Source of the DNA: Chionis minor
Lineage: Eukaryota; Chordata; Aves; Charadriiformes; Chionididae
Direction: 5' to 3'
Assembly (NCBI GenBank): GCA_013398295.1
Contig: VZSF01006562.1
Coordinates: 1-64,000 of the forward strand
Length of the DNA stretch: 64,000 bases
This document shows positions 19,766 through 33,546 of this stretch, one piece after another. Position 1 is the first letter of the stretch. Every line of letters starts with the position of its first letter. The translations under genes and the position numbers were made by a program. A model generated the notes under the pieces. That model searched no databases. It was not told where the DNA came from and saw nothing but the letters and a program-made list of their open reading frames with translations.

Positions 19766-20404
19766 CCTGGTCACTCAAACCAGGACACGCTGTTACCAGC
19801 CGTTTTTTCCCAGCCTCATTTCTTAGTCTCTCTGGCTGCATTCCCGGGCCTGGGGTCCTTTCCTTCTCTGATCTCTCACACTCCTCTTCGCAGCCGCCGG
19901 AGGCGAGGCTGCCAGCAGCACACGCGTCAGGCAGGGTCCCCCCCGTCCCTCCGGGCACAGCTGACCCGCAGCCGCTGCCGGGTGCTGTGCACCCAGAGCT
20001 GCACTTCTCCCTGTGGGCGCGCCGCCGTGATCCAGAGAAAGCAGGTCTGAGTGGATTTTTTTCAGGAATGGGGTTAAGCAGAGCTGTGAGACAACATTCT
20101 TGTTTCTCTGCAAACTGACACTTTTTAACGCAGATGTATTTTTCCTTTGCTTAGGAAAAAAACTGACCCTGCTGTTTGATCATTTGTGACTGTGTTCTGC
20201 ATGGGGAAAGGTGCCTCATAACGTGAGCAGCTCCTGTCTAAAGGATCCGATCTGACAAGCTTACAGGCAACCGCAGACAGGGCCTTAAAGTGGAGCAAAT
20301 CACGAAGTCTTGCTAACATGAGGGTCTGCTGGCCCTCTCTGTAACATCACAAAGACACCTGGATATTAGGACACCTAGACCCAGACCTGCCCAAAATGGT
20401 TAGC
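19766..20404. other. Intergenic stretch with GC-rich patch
   Basis: Contains a CpG-bearing patch at about 19890-20030 that supports overlapping frames on both strands, none recognised. The remainder up to the CR1 copy is unremarkable. Confidence 0.5.
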
Positions 20405-21455
20405 AGGTGGGTCTCAGAGGGTTGTGGTCAGTGGGGCAGAGTCTAGTTGGAAACCTGTAACTAGTGGTGTTCCTCAGGGGTCAGTGCTGGGTCCAGTCCT
20501 GTTCAATGTATTCATTGGTGACCTGGATGAAGGGATGGAGTGTACCATCAGCAAGTTTGCTGATGACACAAAGCTGAGAGGGGTGCCTGACACCCCGGAA
20601 GGCTTCACTGCCATTCAGCGTGACCTCGGCAGACTGGAGAGCTGGGCAGGGAAAAACCTTATGAAATTCAATAAAGGCAAGTGTAGGGTCCTGCACCTGG
20701 GGAGGAATAACTCCACGCAGCAGTACAGGTTGGGGGCTGACCTGCTGGAAAGCAGCTCTGCAGAGAGGGACCTGGGAGTCCTGGTGGACAACAGGATGCC
20801 CATGAACCAGCAATGTGCCCTTGTGGACAAGAAGGCCAATGGCATCCTGGGGTGCATCAAGAGGAGTGTGGCAAGCAGGTCAAGGGAGGGCATCCTCCCC
20901 CTCTACTCTGCCCTGGTGAGGCCCCATCTGGAGTACCGTGTCCAGTTCTGGGCTCCCCAGTTTAAGAAGGACAGGGAACTGCTGGAGGGGGTGCAGCAAA
21001 AGGCCACAAAGATGATTAGGGGGCTGGAGCATCTTTCTTATGAGGAAAGGCTGAGGGATTTGGGTCTTTTTAGTCTAGAGAAGAGAATTCTGAGGGGAAT
21101 CTCATCAATGTTTGCAAACACTTCAAGGGAGGGTGCCAGGGGGAGGGGGACAGTCTTTTTTCAGTGGTACCCAGTGACAGGACAAGGGACAATGGGTATA
21201 AAATCAAATATAGGAAGTTCCATCTCAACATGAGGAGAAACTTCTTTCCTTTGAGGGTGCCAGAGCACTGGAACAGGCTGCCCAGAGAGGTGGTGGAGTC
21301 TCTGATTCTGGAGACATTCAAAACCCTCCTGGATGCCATCCTGTGCAACCTGCTGTAGGTGGACCTGCTCTAGAATGGGGGTTGGACCAGATGATCCCTA
21401 GAGGTCCCTTCCAACCCCTAACATTCTGTGATTCTGTGATTTTGTGATTCTGTAA
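20405..21455 (+). mobile_element. CR1 LINE 3' portion with unbroken reverse-transcriptase frame
   Basis: This is a 5'-truncated CR1. A 269-codon frame (20424-21233) has no internal stop and covers the C-terminal part of the reverse transcriptase: [15 protein letters not shown], catalytic FADD (20556-20567), then [25 protein letters not shown]. It is followed by the family 3' UTR and a tail of near-repeats of attctgtg at about 21422-21455. The intact frame and clean tail mark it as the youngest CR1 in the window. Lacking the 5' half, it cannot be autonomous. Confidence 0.93.
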
Positions 21456-22129
21456 ACTGAGCTGACTGGCTGCAGAACCTTTCCAGGCTGTACATTTTTG
21501 TGCTGAGGCTGTACAGAACAGAGGGCACCGTGGACGCTGCTCTCCTCTGTGCCAGAATGGCATGGCTGTGCCTCCTGCTGTTAAGAATTACTGTTAGATT
21601 GGCCGTGGGGATGGTTCCTACACCCCCCCGGACTCTTACCATCATCCAAGGAGGGTGGATGATTCAGTTGTGAGGTTCGGGTCTGGGAGACTAGCCTCGT
21701 TTGTCCTCCCCGCATCCAAGTACCTCTCCATTTCACATCTTGGAGGGTTTCCCAGGAACTCTCCATCAGGGAACATTTCTCGCCATGTTAAAGAGCCAAT
21801 TAAATGGACTGACAGTGTTTGCTTTGTAAACAACTCATCTCTGTGATACGAGAGCAACAGTTTACTAAACTCAAATGGCTGGGAGGGGGATGAGTGGGGG
21901 GAGAGTAAAGCTTTAGTATGTGGACCCTGTGATAGCTGCCTAGTGTACATGGACTAGAATCCGCATCCTCATGAGATTCCTCCCTGAGCTCCTTGGGAGC
22001 AGTAGGTGTGTTATGGTGAGGCTCCCGCCCCGCGGTGCTGGACGGCAGCAGCACGGGCACTGGGAGAAACAGGTCTCTGCCAGCTCTGGTGTCCGGGTGC
22101 TCACTGAACACGGGACACTGCTGTCAGGG
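21456..22129. other. Intergenic stretch, nothing recognised
   Basis: Ordinary mixed-composition sequence after the CR1 tail. Several overlapping short frames on both strands, none with recognisable similarity. Confidence 0.5.
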
Positions 22130-22404
22130 CCCTGAGTGCGCTCCCCTTGTTCCCCTCCCAGGTGTGAAAAAGAGTTGGGAGAAGCCCTCCCACTTTTGCT
22201 CCAGAGCCGCATTTAAGCTCAGGCCCGTGCCCTTGACTGAGCTATGGTTCAGCTGTGGCTCTGTCTTGCTGACACTGATGCGGGTTTGACTTCCTGGCTT
22301 GTCCTTAGCCTTGCCTTGTCAAGTTGGACTTGCCTGGTCATCTTGACTCTTCACTGACCCTGGTCACAGTGGCTGGACCTGCTCTGCTTTTCTTGCATGG
22401 ATAC
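22130..22404 (+). repeat. Unclassified interspersed repeat, copy A
   Basis: Shares phrases in order with the segment at 39270-39600: catttaagctcagg, then a ctgagctatg-like run, then gacttcctggcttg. This suggests a diverged dispersed family, possibly an LTR. I cannot name it, and the ends are approximate. Confidence 0.4.
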
Positions 22405-25400
22405 AGTGATATCAAGGAGCTCTGGAGGAGAACGGTGGCCAGAAGTTGGAAGGAGCATCTCAGAAGGCCATTGAAGGAGTCCTTACTTTTCGGGATGAGC
22501 AGAGGGAAAACAGCTCTCCTGCAGTGTAGGAGTAAGGAGGGCTGGACAAGCAGAGGTGGAGTAAGGAAAGGAAAGCTGAGGAACCTCAAGGAAATGGAAA
22601 GTTTCCATCTATCTCTAGGCTTCTCTTAAGTTAAAATCTGCTGAAAGCTGGAAGAGGTCTTTGAGGAATTCTCACCATACACTTGCCCTGTTCTTATCTT
22701 TATTTTTTTAAGAGACAGGATATTGGATTATGTTAGACTTTTGGCCTGATGTGGCATGGGCTTTCTTACTATGTACGTACAACTATGTTGAGGCAAGCTT
22801 TTCAAACTTTGTTTTATAGATAAAGCTAGCTGATTAAAAGAACAAGGAATAACTGGCTAACACTGGTGAACTGGCAGATTGTTTCTGATTCTCTTAAGGC
22901 AATTGTCAAAGTTATGTAGCTGCCCAAGACTTTTAAAGAGGCCTCTAAATGTGCCTCTTTTCCTGGAACATAGTTCAAAGTTACAGGAAGAGTACATTCT
23001 TCCCATACCCTAATTTCTGGCAGAAAACAACTAAAATTGTTTTATATTTGGATCAATATTGTACCACTTCAATAAGCCAAAAAGTTTTAACTCATTAAAA
23101 TTTCCAGAGATGCCACTGAAGCAGCATTGCTTTCCCTCTTTAAGTCTTTTTATTAGTTGGATAGTAAATGAACAGTCTTGAAAAGATTTTCTTGAGTTCA
23201 TGTTGAATTTGAAATGGTTCGTTTTTAAAAGAAAAATAAATATAACCCAAATACTTAAAAGTCTGGTTTGAATTTAAAGATTTTGTGATTTCTGATACAG
23301 AATAGCGCCATGCAAAGAAAACCATCTGTTTCTCTAAAACTCGTAAGTAGCCAAGCTTATTCCTCAAAAATGCCATTTATTTTTTCACTCCAGACCAGGG
23401 GGAGTGGTTTCCCTGCTGGCACAAACAGAGCCTGTGTACGCAGGGGACTATCTAATGTCCCCTCAGCTGCTCTGATCTCAGCGCATCAGAGCCTCAGATT
23501 GTCTCGGTTTCAAGAAGCTGCTATGATTTATGTGCCTTATGGCACCTAGTTCTCAGAGTATCGTAAAAAACCTGTCCAACATTAAAATTGCTGAGTTCCC
23601 GCTCTCTAACTGGACTGTCTCGTGGTGAACTTCTCTGCCAGCTGCTCACATTCATCACTCACTGACCATTCCCATCACCCAGCTCGCAAGTGAAAAGCCC
23701 TCTTCAATCTCCTGACCTTTCTCCCACGCGTACACCACTGACTCCTCTGCTGCCTGCTGCCAGGTATGTGTCCCCGTAACCCACTGGCAGGAGCTGATGG
23801 TCCACACACTCAGCTGAGTTTTCCAGTGAATGTAACACTTCTCCAAGGACCCTTGAACCATCTCTTGATGTGCTCACTCCAGGTGGTCGTCAATTCTCCC
23901 TGTTCTCTGCTGCTGTTTGAATTTGAGTCTCGGTCTGAGCTGACGTTAGCTGGTTTTGTGGTTTTCACGTCCAGCTACTGTGCTGGCTGGCATTTTGCAA
24001 GTGCCTTGACTAGACAGTTAGACATGAGGTCTTCTCATTAACACGTCTCTTGTAATTGGAAGAAGGCCAAAGGCTGGGAGAGGCAAGTTGCCAGCACTGC
24101 CTTTGATTTAAGGGCAGCACTAATAGTTAAGGCTAAGTGAGTGTGAGCGCTAGTGACTGGGAATGAGCTCAGAGGTGATGTGTGGCGAGCACTGAGGAAG
24201 CAGGAACGACTGAAATGACTGAAAACCCACTTAGGAAAGATCCTTTGCTGAGTAACTTCAGCACAAGGTTTCAATGGCACATCCTCTCAATGCTCATAGC
24301 ACTGCCATGCTTTTTAGCTATGTTGACTCACTCCCTAAGAAAAGCTACTGTCACAAATCCCATGGGAGCTCCATTTCTCACCTCAGGATCTGGGTCAGGC
24401 TCTCTCTCTTGCTCCTTCGTGCTGGGACCATGTGAGTGCCCAGGAGATGGACAGATCAGCACAGCCTTGTCTTCTCTTTCTTGACAAAGAAAGTTTGCAG
24501 CAATTTCTTCTCTTTTGCTAATATTAAAAGTATGTACCCTCCAGCTCCTGCTTGTTTAGGAAGAGCAGAGAACACAAGCAGAGATTGAGTATTATTGCTT
24601 TTGAGTAGAAGTGCAGAAGCTAACAGGGCCAACAAAGTTCAGTGGATGTTTAGCAGTGATTTCATTTCTTGGCTGAAACTAAGCATGGGAGAAGACGAAA
24701 TTCAGTTCTGGAGGGAGCAGTTTAGAGCTGGTGGAAAACAGGTCATGTTACTAAGTCCCAGGCAAATCTGGATTCCTGAGGCAGGGGTTAGTGGGTACGG
24801 GTGTTTGAATCCTTGGCGCGCTCCCAGCACTGGAAGCTTCAGCTACTGCAGTGCAGCAGTGTGAACATCTGAGGGACTGAGATGCGGTAATGAGAATCCC
24901 TAGAGTGAAGCGGTCCCTTTAAGGTATTGCAAAAAAACAGAACCCACTTTGCTTCACGAAATTGCTCTGCGGATGAGGCAGAATGAGGGCAGGACCTTTG
25001 CATACCAGGAGTAGTGCGGTGTGGGATTATAATCCTTACCTCCAAGCCTGAGCTGTAGGCTCTGCTCCAGGTCATTAAAGGAAGACGGGCTAGCTCCTAC
25101 GAGGGTTTAAGTGGTGCCACAGATGAGACAGCAGAGGTCTTGTCGAGCATGCAGAGAAGCTAATTCAGCTGCTCTGGTGTCCTGATTGTCCAAATCAGAG
25201 AGCTGGTCCTGCTGGCTTCTGGTCTATGTGCCAGGATTTCTGTGGAACACAGGACCTGGGTGACCAGTAGCAGTGCACACCCAGGCTGTGCTCCATCATG
25301 GGGCAGGGATACAGAAAGGGTGTGAAGGAAATAATTTACACGTATCCCAGTTTACATGCTGACAAAGTTTACAAGACCCTAATCCAGGTGCGCTGAATTT

Positions 25401-27900
25401 ATCTTGTGTACAATTTACTCACTGACAGAAAATGCGTACGTTTGTCCTCTGTGCATACTAACAGAACTCAATTTCATGGCAAAGATGCAGGCCTGAAAAA
25501 GTGGGTTTGAGAAGGCTATAAAGCCCTTTCTCAGGAACTACTTATAGCTATTCCCTAATCATTAGACTACTCTACAGCACTATAAGGAAAGAAAATGTGA
25601 GGATGTGAAGACAACCCAATTGATTCCTCAGCTCTGAGGCTGAGAAATCTGTCTCAAGATGTGTATTGGATGATTTTCTGTTCTTTAATGCTTCTTTTCA
25701 GCCCCAGGACACAGGCAAGAAATTACCTTGTTTAGTGGCTGCCCAGACATGACTGGTGTGTTAGTGTTGCCTGACAAGCTATCCAGAAGGGTAAATTTTA
25801 GTCTTTTAATCTAAGCAATATGTGTCTACATAAACCCTTCCCTTGTCTTGCAGGCTGACAGGTAGTAGCCCTCCTTTCCCAATTGCAACACAATGATCTG
25901 GCAATGAAATGGTGAGCAGATTTGTCACTGAAGTAAATACATGTTTGAATCACAAAGACAATGAAGCTAAGGCTAATGAGGGAGATTTGCAAAGCAACAG
26001 CTTGGTGAATGAGCATGGAAATTTCTGCCAGCATCCCATGAGACTCTAGAATAAAGGGAAGAGCCAGAAAAGGGACTGGAATACTAAAGTGAGCCTGGCT
26101 TGCAAATGGTCTGCTTTGCTCTTGGTACGGAAAGATTCCTCACCTCTAGCAAAGGGTTTCCCATTTCTCTTTCTTTACCATCATGTGATCAGGATTACCT
26201 ATGGGAAAATAGCCATTTCCCCATGCCATTTTCCTCAGACCTTAAAAATAAGCGGAAAGTTTAGAAGCAGGGATGTGAAATCCAACCTAATCCAACCACT
26301 CCTGACCCGCTACTCTTCAGTGCATAATTGTAATTTGTGGATGCTACCCAGCCATCCTCCACTAACAGGCCAAAAATGGTCTCAAGAGCCACTGAAGAAT
26401 AATAATATCTGTATCAGAGCTTGGCAAAATGAGTAGCCGTGCCAAAAACTGGGAACACAGGAAACAGGACCTGGGTCCAGACAGGCATTATTGCCCCTGC
26501 GTTCCCCAGCATTATGAATTTAGGGCCTATATGGATTGTGGTAAAGTATGCGTTTAATGTTGCTGATATAAGACCCAAACTGCATGAATATAGCCTGGTC
26601 TATTTTAGTCAAGACAGGAGAAATGAATCATTGACTCGGAAAGGAACTACCAGAGCTGGTCAGAGGAAATTGTTTTGACTAAACAGAGAGGTATTGGTTT
26701 TGGTGCCTTTCTTTCATTGGGAATGCAACTCCAGCAACAGAAATGCTCCAAATGTTTTTCTTCTCTGGAAATACTGTGTAAGGTTGTGCAGACATATATC
26801 TTTGTTAGACTTCATGAATTATTAGCCAGCCAACCCAGCAAAAATTATTGCAGCTACAGCAAAATGATAAAGTCTTTGAATGAGACCAACTTAAACTTTC
26901 ATGTTATTCTTTCTGTAGTGATTTGGTCTGTGGCAAGAGATATGGAATTTAAGTTGCAAGTATGAAAGCCAGGTTTGTCCTAGAGTTATAACTGTTGTAC
27001 AGCTGGGTGGTAGGTCTCTGTCTGTATCCACACCTAGCATACTTAACCCGTCCATTCATCTGGTGGTCCAGGAGGTCCCCAGCTATTCAGCTGCAGCATT
27101 GCAGATGAGGCAATGGACTGATCTGAGATAGTGGACCAACCTGAGAATAAGCAATCTACTGAAGTCCTAGCCACCTTCACAATTAAGTCTTCAACTAATT
27201 GCTGCAGGATTCTCCAGATGGGAACTTTGGACTGCCCTGGAAATGCTGCCAGGCAGCTCCTGCTGTGCTCAGACCAACTGACAATGTTTCAGTGTCTAGA
27301 TTAACATCCTGGGTGGAGAATACGGCCATCCCAAAGACCTCTAGGAGGGTTCTCACACAGCATTGATCGAACTGTATATAAGTCCTACTTAGGGACTAAA
27401 GTGATTGTCTTCCAGAGCTGTGAGACTCATTACAGCCCTCTATGGGAAGAGACTAATGCCAGATCTCTTATGGATGAGGAGGGCTACAGTCTGCTGCTGG
27501 GCTGAAGTGGTGAAACACAGAAAGCGCTACTGAAATTCTTCGTATGTTGTCTGAAATCAAAAATATTGGGTCTAACCTCTGGAGGCAGTGGGGTGTTGGC
27601 ACATACAACAGGAAAGTGATGGTGAGTGTAATGCAGGCAGACCAAGGAGTCCAGTGAATTATAACCTGAAGACAAGGTGGAAGGAAGTCGAGGCTTTTGT
27701 TTCAAAGAATACAGTCCCAAGCTGAAGTCCAGGGGGTGGGAGCTAATAGTAAGAAAGGAAGGGGTGGAAAGGAAAATGAGAACTCAGGGTCAGGACTTCT
27801 AACTCTTTGCCAAACTCTGGGAGACCAGTGATATATCTGCTGGTTAAGAAGACCTGAAGTCAGGATTACAGAATACTGTTCCAAACTCCTGTCTGCTGGG
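22405..27900. other. Gene-poor intergenic region
   Basis: Many short frames on both strands, none recognised and none with consistent splice structure. No CR1 or LTR signature that I can identify. Confidence 0.5.
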
Positions 27901-30900
27901 TGACCTGAGTTACAGCTCAGGACTTTGCTCTGTGTCCAAATTTCTCATCAGTGAGTTTTCCACCCATTGAACCAAACTGATTCTTGGTGGTGGGTAGCCA
28001 GTTACCTTTCCCTCTTGAGGTCCCATCATTCCTTTGGCCAGTGTCACCTGGCAGCTCTCACATACCACATGCCATAAACTCATCTCTCTCTGGCAGTGAC
28101 AGAAGGAAAGGAAAGTACAGAGGCATCCTGTTACAGCCAGGTCTCTGCCAGCCCTATCCAATTCCTGACATGCCCTTGTGCAGCCAGGAACCAGTGGGAG
28201 GGTGGACAGAGCAGAATCGCTGCCTATCGTGGCTCCCACTTAATCCCCAGATTTCCATTATGGAGCAGTACAGAAGGGACCAACCAGTTTGGCAGTTCTT
28301 GGGGTAGCCCAGCAACAGTAAACTCAAACAGAGACTGGCGATGGCTACCTTCAAAGACATGCAGAAAGTCACCAGGCGGTCCAGCTTCCCTCTGCCCTAC
28401 CCTCCTCCAGCGCTGGGAATAGAAGCCACCCAACCTGCCTGCTGAAGTCCACACCTACCCTGCTACCAGCAGTACCCAACCAGCAGCTGCTCTTCGTGCA
28501 AGTGGTTTTCTATGTTCCTAGCTGAGTGGTGGCATAAAGGTGCAGCAGTATTTCTCTCAAGTACTATGAGCAGTGTGGGCATGAGGGAGAGGAACCCGAG
28601 GACATAAGAGCGTGCCTCTTCTTGCTACAGCTCCCCACATCAGTGGTGCAAGGAAATGAACTGATTCAAATGAGCCATGAGTGAAAGAGAGTAGCACCTC
28701 TCCCAGCTGGGTGAAAAGAGACATTGAGTCATACGCTGACCACCTTGCATTGCTTCTTAACAGCATAAAGTCTTCCAGCGTTTTGTATCAAGGGTACTTC
28801 TTTTGCAGCAGGATGACCCCCAAGAAGATGAAATAGTGGATGGGAAAGTGACACAGAGACAGGGCTGAAGGAGTGAGAAAGAGCAAGAACGGGAGAGAAA
28901 AGAAACAGTAACACACAAGGAAGATCCCTGAAAGCTCCTCAGGAGCTGAAGGAGGAAAGAAGTCCACTGTAAGTGCCTTTCTTCAGCAAGAGGGATGTTA
29001 GTCCACAGCAGCATGAGCACTGTAACGTTACCAAAGCTTTATGTACGCGGAGCAGTTCTCACCACCCAGCTAGGGTAACCTACACCCTTCAGCATAGCAC
29101 AACTACAACTGCCATGCCTCCATCATACACGTGGCTGTATGCAGTAACACTATGAGTCCTGGGATAGGACGGTTTTGCGTCTGTCTGGGGTCAGATCCAT
29201 CACATAAATCCAGCACATAGTGGAGTTCCTCTGCTCAATCTGTATTCGCCAGTCCAAAGTAGGGAGGTTTACCATCTGCTCACCTTGCCATTTTTCAGGG
29301 GTTTGGGCATGGAAGCACATCCACACCCACGAGCCTCAGCAAACTGACCTGTAGGTGACACAGAGCTCAGCGTATTATACAGGTACAATCAATTAAACAT
29401 TTTTTGGTTCCTTCCAAGAGGGCTGAGCAGCCAGAAGTTATCCGGTAGCTTCAGAGAAAAGTGCAAGGTAGAGCAGAGAGGATCTGCAGAAGGAATTGTC
29501 AGGAGTTAAGCCTTCCCAGGATGCCCCTGGGGAAGATGATTATGAGTTAGCTCTGTGTTTGGCAACATCGCCATGATTTACTGTCCTGAAGAGGAAGATG
29601 AAATAATTTCACAAGGCAGAGTGTCAGCTGCAACAACTGTTAATGGAAGAACAAGGGAATGTGAAAGCTGTCGCTTTTTCCCCTACCTGGCTTTGGAGAG
29701 AGCAGGTTCAGCAGATGTCAGCCAACGTCCGCACATTGCTGTCCTTCCTCTGTTTCCATCTCCTGCTCAGCCAGTGGAAGGGAAGATAACCAGCTGAGGC
29801 AGGTGCAGAGCAGCGCTGGGCACAAGGGCAGGGGACTCAGAGCTGTCTGCTCAAGCAGCTGTCTGCAGACTTCTCAGCAGCCTCTAACCATGGTAACAGG
29901 ACTGCTTTGCCTGAAGCCAGCTCTATATAGCTAGATGTCAGGTACAAACTAAAAACCAGAATGTTTTATTACTTAAGATAAATTTTCTCCTAAGCACCTC
30001 ACTTACTTAAATAAATCTGTTCGGTCAGGGATCGTCTTTCTCACTGTCCCCGTGGAAATCTGTCAGCAAAGCTCATGTGGAAGCTGCCCTCAGTCAGAGT
30101 TAGCAGACAGAAGGTGGCTACCAGGACCCTGAGTGGGAGCAGGAGCCTTGTGTGATTCCACCCTGAGACACAGAAGCCAGGCAGACACATGAGTCCTTGG
30201 CGGGGGGCAGGTTGTAAACAGCAAAGAAGGGTTAGAAGTGCAATTAGTCTGTGTGACAACTGTGACCATCTTCTGTCACCACTCCGGGTCAGGCCAAATT
30301 CCCCTTCCTCCCTCTCTTGCACAAAGCTGGGCCAAGGCACAGGGCTTATAAATACGCCCAGCTGCCTGTCAGCCCCAGGGAAAAAAAAAAAACACAACAA
30401 AACCAACAAACACACCCACAGCAACAGGCAGGCCTGTATATGGGCAAGCCCAGACTATTGGCTGGCATAGCTGGCTGTCAGACCTTGGATGGGTTGTACG
30501 TAGGGACATCTAGGATACTGGAGAATCATTACGGGATTTAGTAGTGGTCAGTCCTCTTCTTGTGGTCAGTGCTGACACAGATAGCCCAACACAGGACAGG
30601 GAGTATTAAAATTATAGTATGGGTAGCAAGGTACTGTGCAACCCAAGCTACAGGATATGGAAAACACCTAGGCGGTTCCTTTGATCTCTCTCCGTAAGGC
30701 ATTTCCCTCTGGTTCACGCGTCTCCACTCAGGGATGCAGGATAGAGGAAGAAAAAGGCTAATGAAACTCCATGAGCAATTGCATGTTTCCCAGTCAGGGA
30801 CCAGGTGTCTTCTAGCCCAGCTACTTTCAGTCCTGCAGCTCTGTGTCCTTTGGCATGACAACTGGGTTTTGTGACTTCTCATGGCTTCTCACGTACAGGC

Positions 30901-33204
30901 AGCTCTAGAAGACATCAGCTGGGTTGCAGTTGTTGCCAACATGCCCCTCTGTGAGTAAGAATGAAAAGTAGCAAATTCCCACTATCTTTATCCCCCAGCT
31001 ATTGTCTCTTTCGATCCCTGTGCTCAGAAGAACAGTTGTTCAGAACAGGATCATATTTTGTGGTTTTTATCAAAGCTCTGGCCCACTTTGTCTTTGAAGT
31101 GAAAGTCAAAACTCAAGAACAAGCAGTGTGGGAGGAGGCAGGCACAGGCGCTATGCAGTCTTGCATCTGCCCTGTCACATTCCGTGGCCTGAGATGCTTT
31201 CCCCCACTCATTTTTGGGATCTGGTGCTCAGTCCCTCTGCAGTCTCAAGACCTGACATCTGTGTGCAGAGTGGGAAGGGTCACACAGGACAATCAGCATG
31301 TGGTCTTATTCAGGAGACAAGGCTATGAGGGAACTCTGGGCAATATGGAGAATTACTCCTTCATTACACTTCCTAAGAAACTTCAGTCACAGTCCTAGTA
31401 ATAATACTTAACAGGGTTTAAGTGGGAAAGGATGGAAGTAACAGTGTCAGTCAGCAAGGCAGAAGGAATATTATATATGCTGCAAGCTTCTAGAAATGAC
31501 ACCAGAAGCCTACCTGGAGAGGTCCTGAAGGCTGGACCTCTGCCCTGCCTTTGGTCACCGAGTGAGCCAGTCCAATAGACTGGCTTTCATTATTCTTCCC
31601 CTAGAAGGAGAAGATGACATTGACCCCACTATCCAACCTGGTCCTACCCTCCCTTTCATGTCTTGAGTCCAGCCAGCATCACAACATGGTCTATATGTTG
31701 GGGACATTGCTGACCTGTAGTTAGCCCAAATAATTTGCCTAAGCGCTCTCTTCAACAATCAACATTTTAATTCTGAGATGACTCATCTGTGGCACTGTTT
31801 GACTGTTATCATGACCTGGGGCAATCACTTCCTTATCTGCCTGTATTTTCACATCTCTGCCTAGCAAACAGCTTCCACTTCCACTGCTTCCCAGCAACAC
31901 TTCCTAGCTGGAAGGAGTGTTATGATCAAGGGATTTGTCCAGTTAACAGATCCAGGCTCAACCCATCACCCTGCCCCTGCGATACCAAAGTGCTGGCCCA
32001 TGCCTTCCCTGCACCCTGCAGGCTCCGTTCTGCATCACAGTTCCCAGGCTGCTGCTGAGCGTGACTATTTAGGAGACAAGTGGAGTGTGCGGTGCAGAAG
32101 AGGGAGCAGAATCCATAGTGAGGTGCACAGGGGTATCCAGAAACATGGACCACACATCCTACCAGAAGCCATGGGATCCATGCTCCCAGCCTGCACCTGC
32201 AGTGTGCTGCAGGCACCAATGCACTAGGACCTGGGTTCACACTTCTTGGACCGCAGTCGCTGCAGCCAGAGCTCACATGGTGCAGCGAGCTCTGTAATTG
32301 CCCGATTTATCTCTTCGTTCCATCCCAGAGAGGAGTGAAGCGCCACATCTTTCCCTCCCCTTTGGGGCCACCTGATGCCTCTTTGGGGATGACACCAGAT
32401 CCACCCCATACCTTGTGCCCACATTAGCTGAAACGTTGCCCTTTACGGCGCCGGGCGCCCAGCCAGCCCTCCTGCAGCCAGCGGCCGCGCGTGCGAAGGG
32501 CCGGCATGTCTGCACGCAGCTCTGTTCCATGCAGTCTCTCCCAGCAGCTGCTGCGGGGGTGATGGGGACAAGCAGATCTTTTTTCAGACCCCCTGGGGAT
32601 AGACTTCAACAGGTCTGTTTATTCATTGATTTAAGAAATCCAGCTGCAATTATCATTAAGCCACTGAGAAAAGGAGCCCAGGCTGGGGACTTGGCTCAGG
32701 GCAGGGTTTTTGCCATGCTTCTCACTGCTGTGCTTGCTTCGCTGTAACCCTGTTGGCTCTGCCATCACGCGCATGATGCGGTCACAGTGCTGATTTCATC
32801 CCTCAGCCACATATCACACAGCAGAAACCCCTTCTGACAAAGTCTCAAGGCTCTCTGATAAAGAAGACCAAAAAACAATCCCGGTAATCACCACTGCTCA
32901 CTGCCAATAGCCTCTGTCAAGCAGCACCAAATCCCTGATCCTCATCGGCATGATCAGCTCCTGCAAAAAACCAGCCTTGCTCCTGATGGAATTGAACAGT
33001 TTAATCTGTTTCCCCAAACATGTCAGTGTTCCACCAGTTCAGGTTTGCTTTAATTTGGTATAAACCCTAAAATCTTCTTAGTCCTTTCTTGTCAAGCCAG
33101 TTTTGCATCTTCCGTTCAGTTCTGCTGAGACTGCTGTCTCCCATGCTGAGCAGTTCCAAAGCAGGGACACCGGGAGCCCTGCACATCTCCAGCTGCAACA
33201 CAGA
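27901..33204. other. Gene-poor intergenic region with A-rich and GC-rich patches
   Basis: Holds an A-rich tract at about 30371-30420 and a short CpG-dense patch at about 32445-32515 containing a GCGGCCGC octamer. Minus-strand frame 30424-30041 begins with a hydrophobic signal-like run but is not recognised. No gene supported. Confidence 0.5.
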
Positions 33205-33546
33205 GTGTCCTCAAAAGGAAAAATGTTGCAGCATCACAGCATGGTTGATGCTGGACAGGACCTGTGGAAATTGCCTAGTCCAACCTCCTGGTCAGCCTGC
33301 GCCAGACAGAGACAGCTGGAGCAGGTTGACCAGGGCCTTGTCCAATCAGCTTTTGAATATCTCCAAAGATGGAGACACAACAACCCATGTTCCAATGTTT
33401 GGCCACCATGACCATAAAGCCATTTTTCTTATGTTTAAATGGAATTTCCTGCGTTTCAGTTTGTGCACATCAGCTCTTGTACCGTCAGCCAGTACCACTG
33501 TGAAGACTCTGGCTGTGTCTTTTATATACCTTCCCATTGGTTATCG
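33205..33546 (-). mobile_element. CR1 LINE 3' fragment
   Basis: The plus strand reads cagcatcacagcatggttga, then gacctgtggaaattgcctag and tccaacctcctggtcagcct, then ttgaatatctccaaagatgg, all in the usual order of a minus-strand CR1 3' UTR. It ends abruptly where the tail microsatellite of the next CR1 begins, suggesting it was interrupted by that insertion. Confidence 0.8.

Noticed and set aside
30041..30424. 127-codon minus-strand frame with a hydrophobic, signal-like start
   Set aside because: The hydrophobic run partly comes from translating the A-rich tract in antisense. No family or splice partners.
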